Positions 11,266 to 22,491 of a DNA stretch of 64,000 nt are shown here, piece after piece; position 1 is the stretch's first letter, and each line of letters starts with the position of its first letter. The stretch spans positions 37,395,865-37,459,864 of the forward strand of contig OZ024894.1 of the NCBI GenBank assembly GCA_964017195.1, written 5' to 3'. A program made the translations under genes and the position numbers. The stretch comes from Siderastrea radians (lineage: Eukaryota; Cnidaria; Anthozoa; Scleractinia; Rhizangiidae). Below the pieces are notes generated by a model. That model made no database searches, was not told where the DNA came from, and worked only from the letters and a program-made list of their open reading frames with translations.

Positions 11266-12441
11266 CCACGTAATGAAATGTCAAAGAAAAAAACTAGCGA
11301 CGCGATATCAATACATGAAAGCTTTTTTCCATCAAAAAGGTGGTTTAAAAAAGTATTTCTGAAGAACTTTGTGCTTGCACCTCAAAAAACTAACACCTAT
11401 AAAATGCGATTACATCAATAAACCTTGCCCATGTCATGCGTCACGCAATCTTGTTCTTGCAACAGATATTCTGGCACTGTTCCGCAATGTTACTTTTGTG
11501 AGTTTGTTTGCAGCTAGATGATGGCAAATTTCGGTAAAACAACGCTATCATATGTTCAGCAAGCTACAGCTATTACAGTACCAATCACAACGATGGAGTG
11601 GCGGATTATTTTTATCAGACAGATAATTGATAGTTTTAAAAACACGGTAATATTAATGTTATGCATCTGTTGCGGTTTCGATCGACCGATCCATGTACTA
11701 AAACAAGAGGAGCGTGTGTTGATCGTAGTTCAAAAACAGCATTTAACTTCAGCAAACACTATGTACAATTATTCTGCAAGCCCCCTAAGTAATTTTGGGA
11801 AGGTTTTCTCCGGCATTTCTCTCAATAAAAAGGGCTACCTTTTGCTTTGCGTAGCCAGTCGGCGGCTTGTGCCATAAATTCAGTCGGCGATTCGTGTCAA
11901 ATTATCCTTCACATTTTGGTCTGTCGTCGGTGTGATTTTTCATTGCCGCCAGAAATATTTTAACACAGTAATTTACAAATGATTTTCTTCAAACCTGTTG
12001 TTATTCCATGTCCAAAATCCACGTACCAATTGGGTTTCTGTAGTGTGGAAGTTGGGTGAAATTTGCTATATTTTGAAATACCTGAAACTGGTTTTCTTCT
12101 AACGGCCGATACATTCTCACTTCAACAGTTTATCCAAAGAAAATTGTGCATTATAAAGAGCTAAAGTGTGTTTATATTGCGTTTGTGTTTCATGAACAGA
12201 TGACGCCGCGTTTTAACGTACGAACGAGATAAAAATGTGTAATTTTCCGCCAGTGTCACTATAAGGAGGCCGATATGCCTTATTTTGTAACTTTGCCCGA
12301 TTTCGAAAAAAATAAAAAGCTGTTGAAACTTTTAATGTTATTTTTGAACATACTTCACTATAGAGGTTACTTGGGCAAAATATAAAGAAATTCGAAATTT
12401 CACGACTGACGCCCGATTCTCGATAATTTCAGACATCGGCT
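11266..12441. other. gene-free stretch
   Basis: AT-rich. The plus-strand frame at 11518-11877 has no recognisable domain, splice support or coding-like composition. No other structure seen. Confidence 0.5.
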
Positions 12442-13004
12442 CTTAAGACGTCATCATTTTTGACGTCACCAGATTGTTTTGATAAGCAGCTAGCACAGCA
12501 AGGACAGATCCATCCATACGTGTGTCCATTTTGAATATCGACCAAATTCTGGCAGAGCTATACCAGAAAAACGTATCCAATTTTGGCTGCAAAGTTGGTG
12601 GTAAAATAGGCCAAGTCACCTAGTTGATCAATGTTCCATTTCCAGGTTTTTAGAAGGACTGAGGCAAAAACTTTTCCAGTGGATAGAAAGGTGATAAGGG
12701 GTAGAAGATAAAGAGAAAAGAAAGGGGGAGAAAAAGGAAAGCAAAAGTAGTGAGAAAAAATTAGAAATGAATCAGCAAAAAAAAAAGCAAAAAAAAAAAC
12801 AAGTCCAAATTTTGGCTTCTGCGCATGCGTGAAACCAAAATAATGTACAATTTTCAACAGAAGCTGGCTCAAAATTGAGCTAAAATGTAAGAAAACGCTT
12901 TTGTAGCAAAGTTTAGTGGCATTTGGCACCATAGCACTTCAAAAACTGCTTTAGCGGTAAAAATGCGTTTTTCTAAGGGAAAAACGCTGACGGTAAAGGG
13001 TTAA
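12442..13004. repeat. 563 bp duplicated block, copy A, TTAA at both ends
   Basis: Begins CTTAAGACGTCATCATTTTT and ends GCTGACGGTAAAGGGTTAA. It is about 98% identical to 13423-13987; I counted about ten differences, mostly in A-runs. Both copies are bounded by TTAA, but the two ends of one copy are not inverted repeats of each other, so it is not a simple TIR element. Confidence 0.9.
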
Positions 13005-13360
13005 AGAAAAGGACATTTTGTTTCAAATGTGTTCTTTTTTTTCATTAAACCTGATGAATCAACCAAAATCAGTCTCAAACGAGTAAGATTTGTCATGATC
13101 AACGATTTTCGATAGTTTAGTTAAAGAAAAGGACATTTTGTTTCAAATGTGTTCTTTTTTTTCATTAAACCTGATGAATCAACCAAAATCAGTCTCAAAC
13201 GAGTAAGATTTGTCATGATCAACGATTTTCGATAGTTTAGTTAAAGAAAAGGACATTTTGTTTCAAATGTGTTCTTTTTTTTCATTAAACCTGATGAATC
13301 AACCAAAATCAGTCTCAAACGAGTAAGATTTGTCATGATCAACGATTTTCGATAGTTTAG
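13001..13360. repeat. perfect 120 bp tandem repeat, three copies
   Basis: Units 13001-13120, 13121-13240 and 13241-13360 are identical by eye. Each starts TTAAAGAAAAGGACATTTTG and ends GATTTTCGATAGTTTAG. The array sits exactly after copy A of the 563 bp block and overlaps its TTAA. A CRISPR is ruled out because the unit has no repeat/spacer structure. Confidence 0.97.
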
Positions 13361-13422
13361 TTAAACTCTTTTCCGTCAAGAGTTGTATTTTCCCGACGTT
13401 GAAGTCGGGAACCATTGAGCCA

Positions 13423-13987
13423 CTTAAGACGTCATCATTTTTGACGTCACCAGATTGTTTTGATAAGCAGCTAGCACAGCAAGGACAGATCCATCCATAC
13501 GTGTGTCCATTTTGAATATCGACCAAATTCTGGCAGAGCTGTACCAGAAAAACGTGTCCAATTTTGGCTGCAAAGTTGGTGGTAAAATAGGCCAAGTCAC
13601 CTAGTTGATCAATGTTCCATTTCCAGGTTTTTAGAAGGACTGAGGCAAAAACTTTTCCAGTGGATAGAAAGGTGATAAGGGGTAGAAGATAAAGAGAAAA
13701 GAAAGGGGGAGAAAAAGGAAAGCAAAAGAAGTGAGAAAAAATTAGAAATGAATCAGCAAAAAAAAAAACAACAAAAAAAAACAAGTCCAAATTTTGGCTT
13801 ATGCGCATGCGTGAAACCAAAATAATGTATAATTTTCAACAGAAGCTGGCTCAAAATTGAGCTAAAATGTAAGAAAACGCTTTTGTAGCAAAGTTTAGTG
13901 GCATTTGGCACCATAGCACTTCAAAAACTGCTTTAGCGGCAAAAAATGCGTTTTTCTAAGGGAAAAACGCTGACGGTAAAGGGTTAA
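13423..13987. repeat. 565 bp duplicated block, copy B
   Basis: Second copy of 12442-13004, in the same orientation. It is separated from the tandem array by about 60 bp of unique sequence (13361-13422). The long minus-strand frame at 13299-13820 runs across both the tandem unit and this block, so I do not call it a gene. Confidence 0.9.
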
Positions 13988-14875
13988 GCTCTCTTTGTCA
14001 CCATAAAGGGCACAATGAAAATGCTCAAGATTCTTTAAATCATCTTGCCATGGCGGTACAGTCTTCCCTAGCGCTCTGGCCTTTCGCCTTATTACATCGC
14101 TTTCATTCACCATGCTTTAAATGCCTTCTTCTTCCTTCTTCCTACAAACATGCTCGCCGTATCACACCCCATCAAGGCGTGAAGGCCGGGCTGGTCACAC
14201 ATTCTAGAAACACTTACAAGTCGCGATCTGTTCTTTGCGCCACTGGTGATGGTGAGTTCAGCTGCAATGCTCCTCTGATGATAGCACACCGAAACCTCTA
14301 TATCAGTATCTGATGACTTAATAGCGATTCTTCGGTGGCCTGAGTTAGATACACGGGAACTGTGTAAAGACATTCTCGTATCTTCCTCCTCCTGATTGCT
14401 GTTGAGCTCGAGAGCTGTATGAGCAGAAACTGAACCGTTTTCATTGATGATCTTTGTACAGATGGCACCAATCATCTCAGCAAAGTGGGGGGTTGTTGGA
14501 CCATTTCTTGTCAAGAAAGTTTGTTAGATTGGTCTTACTTCACCTGTTCACCATGAACTTCTTCCATTTCCATGGACAAAACTGCTCAGGACTACTGATA
14601 TTCATAGCCAGCTCACCACCTTTCCCCCGTTTATGGCCATGATGCTCTGTGTTCTTTATGGAGATTTCCGGATACTGGTCTGGAACATAATCTATCCTGG
14701 ATGTGTTTCCAGCCTACCTCAGAATCCCAGCAAGTACCACCTTTGCTCAGTCTCCAAAATGATCGGGAACTCTGACTAGCATTTGCAACATTGCCATTGT
14801 GTCTATGATGACAGCTGTCGTATTAACTGATAGATTCTGAGGACTGTCCACGCCTTCTTCAAGGAGCTTGGGGAG
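13895..14875 (-). pseudogene. decayed C-terminal part of the same repeat-protein family as 5450-7818
   Basis: On the minus strand, pieces run in order. First is TTAVIIDTMAMLQMLVR (about 14830), then SRIDYVPDQYPEISIKNTEH (about 14690), KWKKFMVN (about 14560), and QEEEDTRMSLHSSRVSNSGH with RRIAIKSSDTDIEV (14400-14290). GLHALMGCDTASMFVGRRKK follows near 14150, then a Cys/Trp-poor tail. Stops and frame changes lie near 14740, 14535 and 14115. The order matches the C-terminal region of the same family whose N-terminal part is decayed at 5450-7818. Because this C-terminal piece lies upstream of the N-terminal piece on the same strand, they are either different copies or a rearranged one. The 3' end overlaps duplicated block B. 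Confidence 0.65.
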
Positions 14876-14939
14876 AATAGCCTTGTTGGTCTTTACTAAG
14901 GAACCATCACGTGAGGCTAATGACTATCATGGAAGTGGA

Positions 14940-16255
14940 TCAAGCTCATGCAAACTCTACCTTGGAAACCACATCGATAAAATGACCAAAACATGGCTAT
15001 GTCAAATACCAGAACTGCCCCGTATTCCAATATTATACACAAAGATACACAAACTGACCCTAGTCGGGAGACTTATTGTATCAGGGTGTGACTTAAGCTC
15101 CTTCAGCCTCTAGCACAACAACAGAAGTCATATCTGAAATATACGACTCACTTCAATGATCAATTTCTTTGAGAAAACAATGGTTCCAGAAAACACAATC
15201 CTTGTTTCAATGGACGTTGCAAATATACCTCAAGAGGAGGAGATAAACATAGTATGCAACGCAAAGACAAAGCATTCCACAGAAACGAACCTCAAGCCTT
15301 ACATGACTACTGCAAAGAGCGCTCAAACTTATCTTAGCGAAGAACCCCTTCCAACTTACTGAAAAAAGCTACCTACAAATACATGGAACTGCCACGGGCA
15401 CCAAAATGGCAGTTGCTTTTCCAAATATTTTCATGGCTAAAGTGGTAACAGAGATCTTAATTCAAAGCGCTTTAAAACCGCTCATCTAGAAACGATTTAT
15501 TGACGACATCTTCTCCCTCTGGAACACAACCAGAGAATAGATCGATCCCACAGTTCATTGAACAAGCTAGCAAACACCATCAAACTATCAAGTTTACGGC
15601 TGAAGTATCCGATACAGAAACAAACTCTTGAACAGGCGAAAAGGCGAAAGATTTAAAAATGAGTCGGTGTTAGATGTACGCACCCACTTTAAGCCCACTG
15701 AAACATTTCAGTACATCCATTTTTCAACCTGCCATCCATCAGGCGTAAAAAGAGGCCTTATCAAAGGAGAGGCTCTAAGACTACTCAGATAATAATAATA
15801 AAAAAATAGATAACTTCATTATAGTCTCAAGCTTCTAGCAGCGCAAGTGCACTACTAATCGTGGAGACTGAAATCGAATTGAAATTTGGAAATGTTGGTT
15901 TTTGAGGAGAGGGGAAAACTGGATTCACTTCTAAAGCATTATTTGAAGAAAGCATCACAAACTTCAAAACACATCTTCTTGAGAGAGGATACCCAGAGAA
16001 CTTTATTAAAACAACCCTCTCAGAAGTTGCTTTTGAAGACAGAAATCAAGCCCTCCGACAAAAACAAAAACAAAACAAAAAATCTTGCCCTTTGTAATGC
16101 AATATCACCCAGCAGTGCCTAACTTAAAACCAATACTCATGAATAGCTGGCATTTCATAACACAGTAACCATTGCTTAACAACATTTTCAAGGAACCGCC
16201 GCTAATATCGTACAAAAGAGGGCATTCCCTTAATATAGCCATGAGAGCAAAACTC
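14940..16255 (+). pseudogene. decayed Penelope-like retroelement reverse transcriptase
   Basis: Collinear RT blocks in changing frames: PILYTKIHKLTLVGRLIVSG (about 15030-15085), TILVSMDV (motif A, about 15198), HGTATGTKMAVAF (motif B, about 15390), RFIDDIFSLW (motif C with the DD pair, about 15490), then FQYIHFSTCHPSGVKRG (about 15710) and LLERGYPENF (about 15980). The KIHK...IVSG and R(F/Y)IDDIF signatures fit Penelope-like RTs. Breaks include stops near 15360, 15488 and 15620-15630, and an AATAATAAT insertion near 15790. No GIY-YIG endonuclease region was found. Downstream sequence to about 16255 still follows the family's C-terminal tail. The copy is dead. Confidence 0.7.
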
Positions 16256-17604
16256 TAGAAAGGCTAAAACACGCGCGCAGGAGTCGCGCTGCCCCGTAAC
16301 TCTTTTAAACACTAAAAAGAGGATCAACTTAAAAAAAAAAAAATCAAAACTGTAGTCACGCGTATTGGAGTCGCGCCGAGGCCCATCAACCTTTTTAACA
16401 ATGTTTCAAAACAAATCTGCTCAAGGAATTATGCATCTCTGTTGGAGATGAATTCTATGCCTCGCAGTTCAGGCTTCTGTTTAAAGCCATTTCCAAGATT
16501 TCATTGTATTTTCCAAACATCTTCATGAAATTAAGGTGTTTCATAGCAATCATGTTTACTATAAAACAATTTGACGGACATTTCCTAAAAAATAGTGGCT
16601 TTTCAAGGGATTGGTGTATATCGTAGATACATATCTTTAGCCGCTGCTGAAAATTGAGTTTCATGTGCAACCGTTGCCATGGCAATGGAATCACAAGCTA
16701 ATTGAAGTGCTGCATATTCGTTATTTAAAGTTAGATCAACTGAACAAAATTCACTCAAAATGCACTTATAATTCCAGCAATATTGAGATTCAAATATTCC
16801 AAGAAATAATTTGCAAACAACAGGTCTCTCAAAATAGAAATTCTCCATTTCAAAGGAGAAGCTATTATAATAGCCAATTAACACTATTCTATGCCACTAA
16901 AGTGTATCTTAATTATTTTGATAAAATTTTGCAATTAATTAACTTACATTAAGGATATAAACTCATTCTTGTAGCCCAGATTTTGTGAAAAACCTCATAT
17001 TTTCAGCATCATGCAATATTCCATTGGTGTCTGTTGCCATGGTAATCCAAACTCAAGGTTCGATAACACATATGGATAGCTTATAACATAACAACTATAT
17101 CTTGCAAACTTGAATCAATTTGGTTGATGTTTGTTAGAGATCTGGGCCAAGTTTCTTCTGATCAAATCCATAATAAACAAATTTTCCCCACCCCACCCCC
17201 CTCGGAAATATCGGAATTTCTCATTGGGGCTCCACTTTAAAACTTGTAACAAGTGGATTCTGAATATATAGATCATAAGCTTTAATTTGATACTAATTTC
17301 ACCATGTCCCATGGGGGGGGGGGATGCTACGAAACTCAATTTCTAGGTGCCTTGGCTCATGGACTAGCCTAACCTTCTTTTAACTTCACTTAGTTGTATA
17401 GCGGCCACTGTCTCGAGTGCCTTAGTGTACACCCAGTGAGGTTGCAGTCTCGATGCCATCACGTTTGTCGCTGTTTGTCCTCGATGAACGTTCATTATTT
17501 GCGTTCGCAGACAACGTTTTAGTGTGTTGGAAGAAATTATATATGAAGAAACCAAAATGGCGTCTTTCTGCCTCAGTTAAAATTTTGGTCTGGCTACGGG
17601 CCTG
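16256..17604. other. gene-free stretch
   Basis: AT-rich, with two related patches containing GTTGCCATGG (about 16673 and 17034) that may mark old repeat copies, and a G-run at about 17313-17321. No exon is supported. Confidence 0.5.
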
Positions 17605-18265
17605 GGAATATTCGGCAAGATTGAGTAGGATAATTGTTTCATTATTCAACAAATTCTTATCGATTTTCATTTTCAGAAGGAGTAAAACCACAGTTCTATG
17701 ATAAAAACGCTACACATAATAAACATCAAAGCAAAACTTAAAAAAAATGGAAGTTTACTATCGTTCGCTTAAAAAGACTCAAATACTCATGTTTGGAAAT
17801 AACAAGACAAAGTAAAAAAAATATTGTCGCCTTGCCGAGAATAAGTCCTCTTCTTTCGAATTAAAATCTTTAATTTTAACTTTACAACTTTCCGTGAGCA
17901 AGTGAGTTTGAAGTTTCTGCTTCGCTCACGATAGTATTTTCTCGGTTGAGTTCTCTCTATGAAATTCTAAATCAACCTCTGGATATCTTTGTAAGCTGGA
18001 GCAAATACTTGTTGATTTTTTTGACAGCATTTAGTCGTGAAAAATTTCTTTCAGGGTGTTAAAATTTCCGGAGAACACTGCTAAAACTGCCTAGCTTTTC
18101 AAAATGGCCGTCTAAACAAGCCGAGACAAAAAAAAAAGATCTGCAGTGCACTTCCAAATATGGTCAGCTACGTATATCGCTGGATATCTGCCATGCACGG
18201 ATGACAGATCTTGAGGGCTTCCTGACCATATATGAGCATAATGACAATTTGTTGAATAATAATAA
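17605..18265. mobile_element. MITE-like element with TIR ATTATTCAACAAATT (second copy at 63440)
   Basis: Inner ends are exact 15 bp inverted repeats: ATTATTCAACAAATT at 17641-17655 and AATTTGTTGAATAAT at 18246-18260. The body is shared in direct orientation with 63440-64000: landmark blocks are CTCATGTTTGGAAATAA, GAGAATAAGTCCTCTTC, AACCTCTGGATATCTTTGT, TTAAAATTTCCGGAGAA and CTGCAGTGCACTTCCAAATA. No coding potential. Confidence 0.8.
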
Positions 18266-18293
18266 TAGTATATTTCACCTGTAAGCAGCTATA

Positions 18294-21113
18294 CTATAGG
18301 AGTGCGGTGGTGTAGTAGTTAGCGTGTTGGACTTCAGATCTAAAGGTCGGTGTTTCGAAGCCCAATCCCTGCCACACTAATGGGGAAAAACCCTGCGATG
18401 GACTAGCATCCCATCCAGGGGGGAGTAGCAGTGCTCTCAGAAACCGGGTTACGCTCCGACTAGTGTGGGTCACCTTATCTCTTGAGCGCCTGAAAGGGAG
18501 TATTACAATCAACAGTAAAGCTAAGACCACATACATTATACATACCCAAACTGTCGGTAAACCAAACAACGCCCAAAACATGCTGTCGTCACCGTTGGTA
18601 ATTTTAGGAGTGATGACAATTGATTTCCTTAGACCAGTAAGAGTTGTGCATGTTGCCCCAACCTTCACTTTCACTGGAGTAGTTCCTTTTAAGTCGACGA
18701 AGCACTTTTCTTTATTTACCAGCCACAATCCGTCAGGCAAATAAAATGTCACTGTAAGGTAACCACCCTTGAAATTAGGTCTAATTGGTATCGTCGGAGT
18801 CAATGTGATCTCTTTGATCAATGGTTCCTCGCATTCTGTGATCAGAAGGGTGGAAGGACTAACCTGAAATACAAACAAACAAACAAAACAATAATAAATA
18901 AACTCTTCAGTTAGACTTGCAAGTAATGCCGATGCATCGATGACATTATAATATTGGCACAAAAAATAAGTATGCCGCAACTTGATTCAGATACATAACA
19001 GATTGAGCTTTCAATCATTTACCCTACCTATTTAGTAGAATATCGTAAAATTCAGAAGCTTACGTCTCACCCCTTCCAGAAAATAACGTCAACTGCTTGT
19101 CCTCCTATTAAATCCTGGAGATAACGCCACCTCCCTTCCTTTCTTAAAGATCTCATAAAGTACAGTAACTCGACCTTCAAAAACGTTACCACTCAAGAAT
19201 AACACACATAGGAATTTATAAATCTCGAGCTGCCGAGGGTACGGTTTTCGCTTTGCGAGAATAATACGAACACTAGTTTGGATGTACTTTCTTAAGTTAT
19301 GTAAACTTAGAGGCATTTTAAACTTTATTATGATATAATGAGTTTCAATATAATAAGCTTTTCATGTAATGTTACGCCTCTTGTTTGTGTAAAACAGCTG
19401 CTGAGTTACTAACGTCAATTTAACCATCCCAAACTAACAGTTATGAAAGTAGCGGCGTTTTTTATCTGAGCGCTAACTCCTTATGTAATGGTGGCCATGT
19501 CTCTCCGAATTCTCTAGACAAGCAATCTACATTATTAGCTCAAAGAAAAAGGTGACATATATTCGTCTTGGTCATGCGACAAGTTATTTGACTCTTATCT
19601 TTATCCGGTTCAATTTGTCAAAAGCTTAATATATGTCGTATTTCGTACCTGTATGCCAGCATAAAACGGTTTTAAGACGCACACGGATTCCGACCAAGGA
19701 TGGAGCTTCGAAGTGGTGAACCTTGCTTTAACTTCACATGATATCTTAGAGGAAAACCCATCGATCAATAAACTAATCAGTCACTGGAATATTAATCAAA
19801 CATGCAGTCAAATAACACATGAACCCCATTAACCCAGCCAAGCCGCAATTCCAAACTGTGGCTGTATTCACTGGGGACAGCATGAAAAGGGTCTGTTATA
19901 CTTTGAGTAAAATGAATGAGTGAGCATTTGATTGGGCCAAAAAACTTTATGACCATTAAAATAAATATTTTCAAAAACATCTTACCCATTGACCAGGCTC
20001 ATACCGATATCAGGACATAGGGCCTCCAGCAAGAAGAAGAGAACGAACCAGCTTTTTGTCACCAGGGCAAGAATCTTTGTCCTCAGTTTGTCCTTGTGGT
20101 GGACGGCAGATTGGTTGCTCTGTGTAAATTAGCTTTCCTTCCGAGTACCATTCAATATGATATGTCACATTCTTCAAAGCCTTTATTTTTTTATCAAGAG
20201 GAACTGTGCAGTACAGTGAGACAGCTTCGTCCTCCTCATCCTTGACAGTTATGCTAGGATAGCCCAGGATGCTCTTTGGAAATTTCTCTGGTCCAGCTTC
20301 ATGAGACAATAATGAAAACGTTTTTAGTGAAGGAGCAATGACTACGGCTGTTTTGATGTTTGGAATAAATTAACCGGGTCATTAAACTTGGTGACTTTTC
20401 CTAAAATTAATCTGGTAGCAAACCGGTGTTCTCAAATTTGACGTTACCACATTTTGACAGGCAGTAACTTTAAGATTTTCAGATCATTTTAGTGTTCTTT
20501 TATTCATTTTGATTACTTTTGGTTTTTTGAAGGTTTTGTAAGCAATCAAGAAATCCAAGATGACCCTGTTTGAGAACATGAAGAAGTTCTTACGTCACGC
20601 AACGTCATCAGCTCATATTGCTGACCTCAAAGCAAACGTTTTTGGAAGTACAACTATCTGCTTACAAAAGAGCCCCAGGCTAACATCTTTTTCCAAAAAG
20701 AAGACATATCACTGAAGACCTAGTTGAGGTGAAGTAACGGAATCAGAGTACAGGTAATGTAAAAAAAAAAACCGAATCATGAAATGAGGGTTTGTCGTTA
20801 TGGTTCGTGATCTTCAAAAGTCAATTCATTCATTCATTTATTCATTCATTCATTCATTCATTCATTCATTCATTCATTCATTCACTCATTCATTCGTTCA
20901 TTCTTTCATTCATTTATTCATACATTCATTCGTTCATTATGCATTTAGTTCGTTAGTCAAGCAGGCAGTCAGTCAGTCAGTCAGTCGGTCGATCGGTCGT
21001 TTAGTTGTTTCATTGGTTGGTTAGCTGTTTGGTCGGTCGATCGATTGATGACTCACCGCTGCAGGTTGCTAAGGACGTCCCCGTTTGTCCATATGGGCAC
21101 GGTGTCCCGCCAT
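18294..21113 (-). CDS. 3' exons of an extracellular/transmembrane protein related to the region preceding VWD domains
   Basis: Minus-strand exons: 21113-21057 (GGTPCPYGQTGTSLATCS), 20296-19986, about 19744-19650, and 18863-18294; the phases agree. The first exon resembles the end of a thrombospondin-type or Cys-rich module. The rest matches, from memory, the ectodomain that precedes VWD domains in VWDE-like cnidarian proteins (VSLYCTVPLD, YHIEWYSEGKLIY, CPGDKKL, ISCEVKARFTTS, FYAGIQVSPSTLLITEC, ITLTPTIPIRPN). Where family members continue into a VWD domain, this one has a hydrophobic helix (VWVCIMYVVLALLLIVILPF) followed by RRSR, a predicted single-pass membrane end. The last ~60 residues are read through a SINE. 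An in-frame TGA at 20012-20010 interrupts exon 2. It may be a pseudogene, a truncated receptor or an allele with a nonsense change. Confidence 0.6.
18299..18500 (+). mobile_element. tRNA-derived SINE
   Basis: Starts GGAGTGCGGTGGTGTAGTAG with an A-box-like TGGTGTAGTAGTTAGCGTG (18308-18326) and a B-box-like GTTTCGAAGCC (18352-18362). The body continues CCCTGCGATGGACTAGCATC, typical of the tRNA-unrelated part of anthozoan SINEs as I recall. It lies antisense inside the last exon of the membrane-protein gene and supplies its predicted C-terminal tail and stop. Confidence 0.75.
18867..19649. other. intron of the VWD-associated gene
   Basis: No exon or repeat boundary seen. A short CAAA run lies at about 18880-18892. 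Confidence 0.5.
20825..20940. repeat. (CATT)n microsatellite with variants
   Basis: About 28 CATT units with CATA, TTTA, CACT and CGTT variants, in an intron of the VWD-associated gene. It yields a spurious SFIHSFIHSF reading frame. Confidence 0.95.
20964..21048. repeat. (CAGT)n / GGTCGATC-rich degenerate tetranucleotide repeat
   Basis: CAGGCAGTCAGTCAGTCAGT followed by GGTCGATCGG, GGTTGGTTAG and GGTCGGTCGATCGATTGATG, ending just before the donor of exon 21113-21057. Confidence 0.8.
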
Positions 21114-21478
21114 CTGTTAAACAAAAATAATTGTTAAATTGAATGATTTCAATGACAAACTGGGGTCATTTTTTGAACTTGCAATTGTGTTGTCCTCGTC
21201 ACTTTTTTTTCGGTTTCATACCTGATAACTGGAACATTTTCCCATAAGCCGACAGATACTAACAAAAGCGCATACTTTCATGACACGATGTCACCGTTCA
21301 TGCCAAAAGTTACCAAAGGTGATAACAATATCCACTTCACTTTTTTTAACGGAATTTGCGACCGGTAGGGGTAAAAGACGGAATGAGTTTGCGGAATGGC
21401 ATGTGGCATAAATTGCGGAATGGCATAATTACGCAAAACGTAAAACTGTGGAATGACTCTAAGTAATAAATTAAACTA

Positions 21479-21606
21479 AAACGCTCGCCCTTTTTGCCCG
21501 CCAATTTGCAAGAGCAGCCGCTTTTTTTGATGCTGCGGGCTCGACTACCATAAAACCCAAACTCGGCGACGAGTCTTTGTTTCCTAGTTGCGTGCTTTTT
21601 CCTTTA
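21479..21606 (-). repeat. internal inverted repeat of the MULE-like element, left copy
   Basis: The reverse complement matches 22969-23115: shared blocks are CCAATTTGCAAGAGCAGCCG, GGCTCGACT, CATAAAA, CCAAACTCGGCGACGAGTCT and GTTGCGTGCTTTTTCCTTTA. It could be a captured sequence duplicated in inverted orientation. Confidence 0.75.
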
Positions 21607-22110
21607 CGCAAACTCATGGCATGTGGCATGAGTTGCGGAATGGCATAATTATGATCGAGTAATGTAGTTTATGCAGAATAACAATAAAATACGAAATGGA
21701 AAGATTGGATATTTGTTTAGAACTTTGAAACGACTGGGAAAAGCATTCCAGTTTTGTAGTTGACGAATTCTTTGAGCTTGTGCAAACCATACAATCGCTT
21801 CAGTAGCTTTGTTCAAGACCTGTCACGCCACCATAGTAACATGTCACTGAAACTTTGTAGTTCACACCCCGTAAAATATGATACAAAACCATGATAAATT
21901 CGAATCACTTGCTCCTCCGTATATACGTACAAAATAGGAAGCTGTTATTAAGTATTAGGGTTTATTCTATCTTAAACCAGGATTTTTCTCCAAAACCAGA
22001 GTGCCGGGAATTTAGCTTATTTTTGGAACGTGTCCGATCCAAGGGGCCCGGCAGCCGGGCACGACTTTGCAAAAGCTACTCAACCCTTTTTCCAGAGAAA
22101 TGCTGTGAAA

Positions 22111-22491
22111 CCCAGGGGGGGGGGGGAGGACTCCCATATGAAAATGACGGGGATGCTCGTCGGAAAAATAGAATTATACCCCTAAAGGAGACCAATCTGG
22201 GCGTGGTTCAGGCGTTATTTGACCCCTAAACGAGACCATGCTTAAACAGACAACCAAATAAGAGCTTCAGTGTTTTTAAACGCGCTAAAGATTGACGCTA
22301 AAGATTGACGTCGTTTGGTTTTTTCAGATAGATATTTCTTTACGCACACGCTAAGCGATACCTGAATGGGTAAAAATATTGGCTTTCCTTCCTAAAAACC
22401 CTAAGCGAGACCAAAATCTGCAATTTACAACCCTAAGCGAGACGACGAGCATCCCCGTCACTTTCATATGGGAGTTCCCCTCCCCCCCGGG
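22111..22491. mobile_element. hAT-type MITE, 381 bp
   Basis: Ends CCCAGGGGGGGGGGGGAGGA and ...TCCCCTCCCCCCCGGG are inverted, and the subterminal arms CTCCCATATGAAAATGACGG and CCCGTCACTTTCATATGGGA are complementary. The flanks CTGTGAAA (22103-22110) and CAGTGAAA (22492-22499) form an 8 bp target duplication with one mismatch. The interior has degenerate repeats of CCCTAAAGGAGACCA / CCCTAAGCGAGACC. Confidence 0.8.

Noticed and set aside
11518..11877. Plus-strand 119-codon frame
   Set aside because: No domain, no splice context, composition like surrounding non-coding DNA.
13001..13360. Possible CRISPR-like or minisatellite function
   Set aside because: No alternating repeat and unique spacers; eukaryotic context.
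13299..13820. Minus-strand 173-codon frame (QLGDLAYFTTNFAAK...)
   Set aside because: It spans the junction of the tandem array and the duplicated block, and its N-terminus is an A/T-run Phe stretch; the copy-A equivalent is broken. Possibly an old coding remnant, not supported.
20010..20012. TGA as selenocysteine codon
   Set aside because: No SECIS-like structure identified and no reason for Sec in this domain; a nonsense change is simpler.
20800..21024. Plus-strand SFIHSFIHSF frame
   Set aside because: Translation of a (CATT)n microsatellite.
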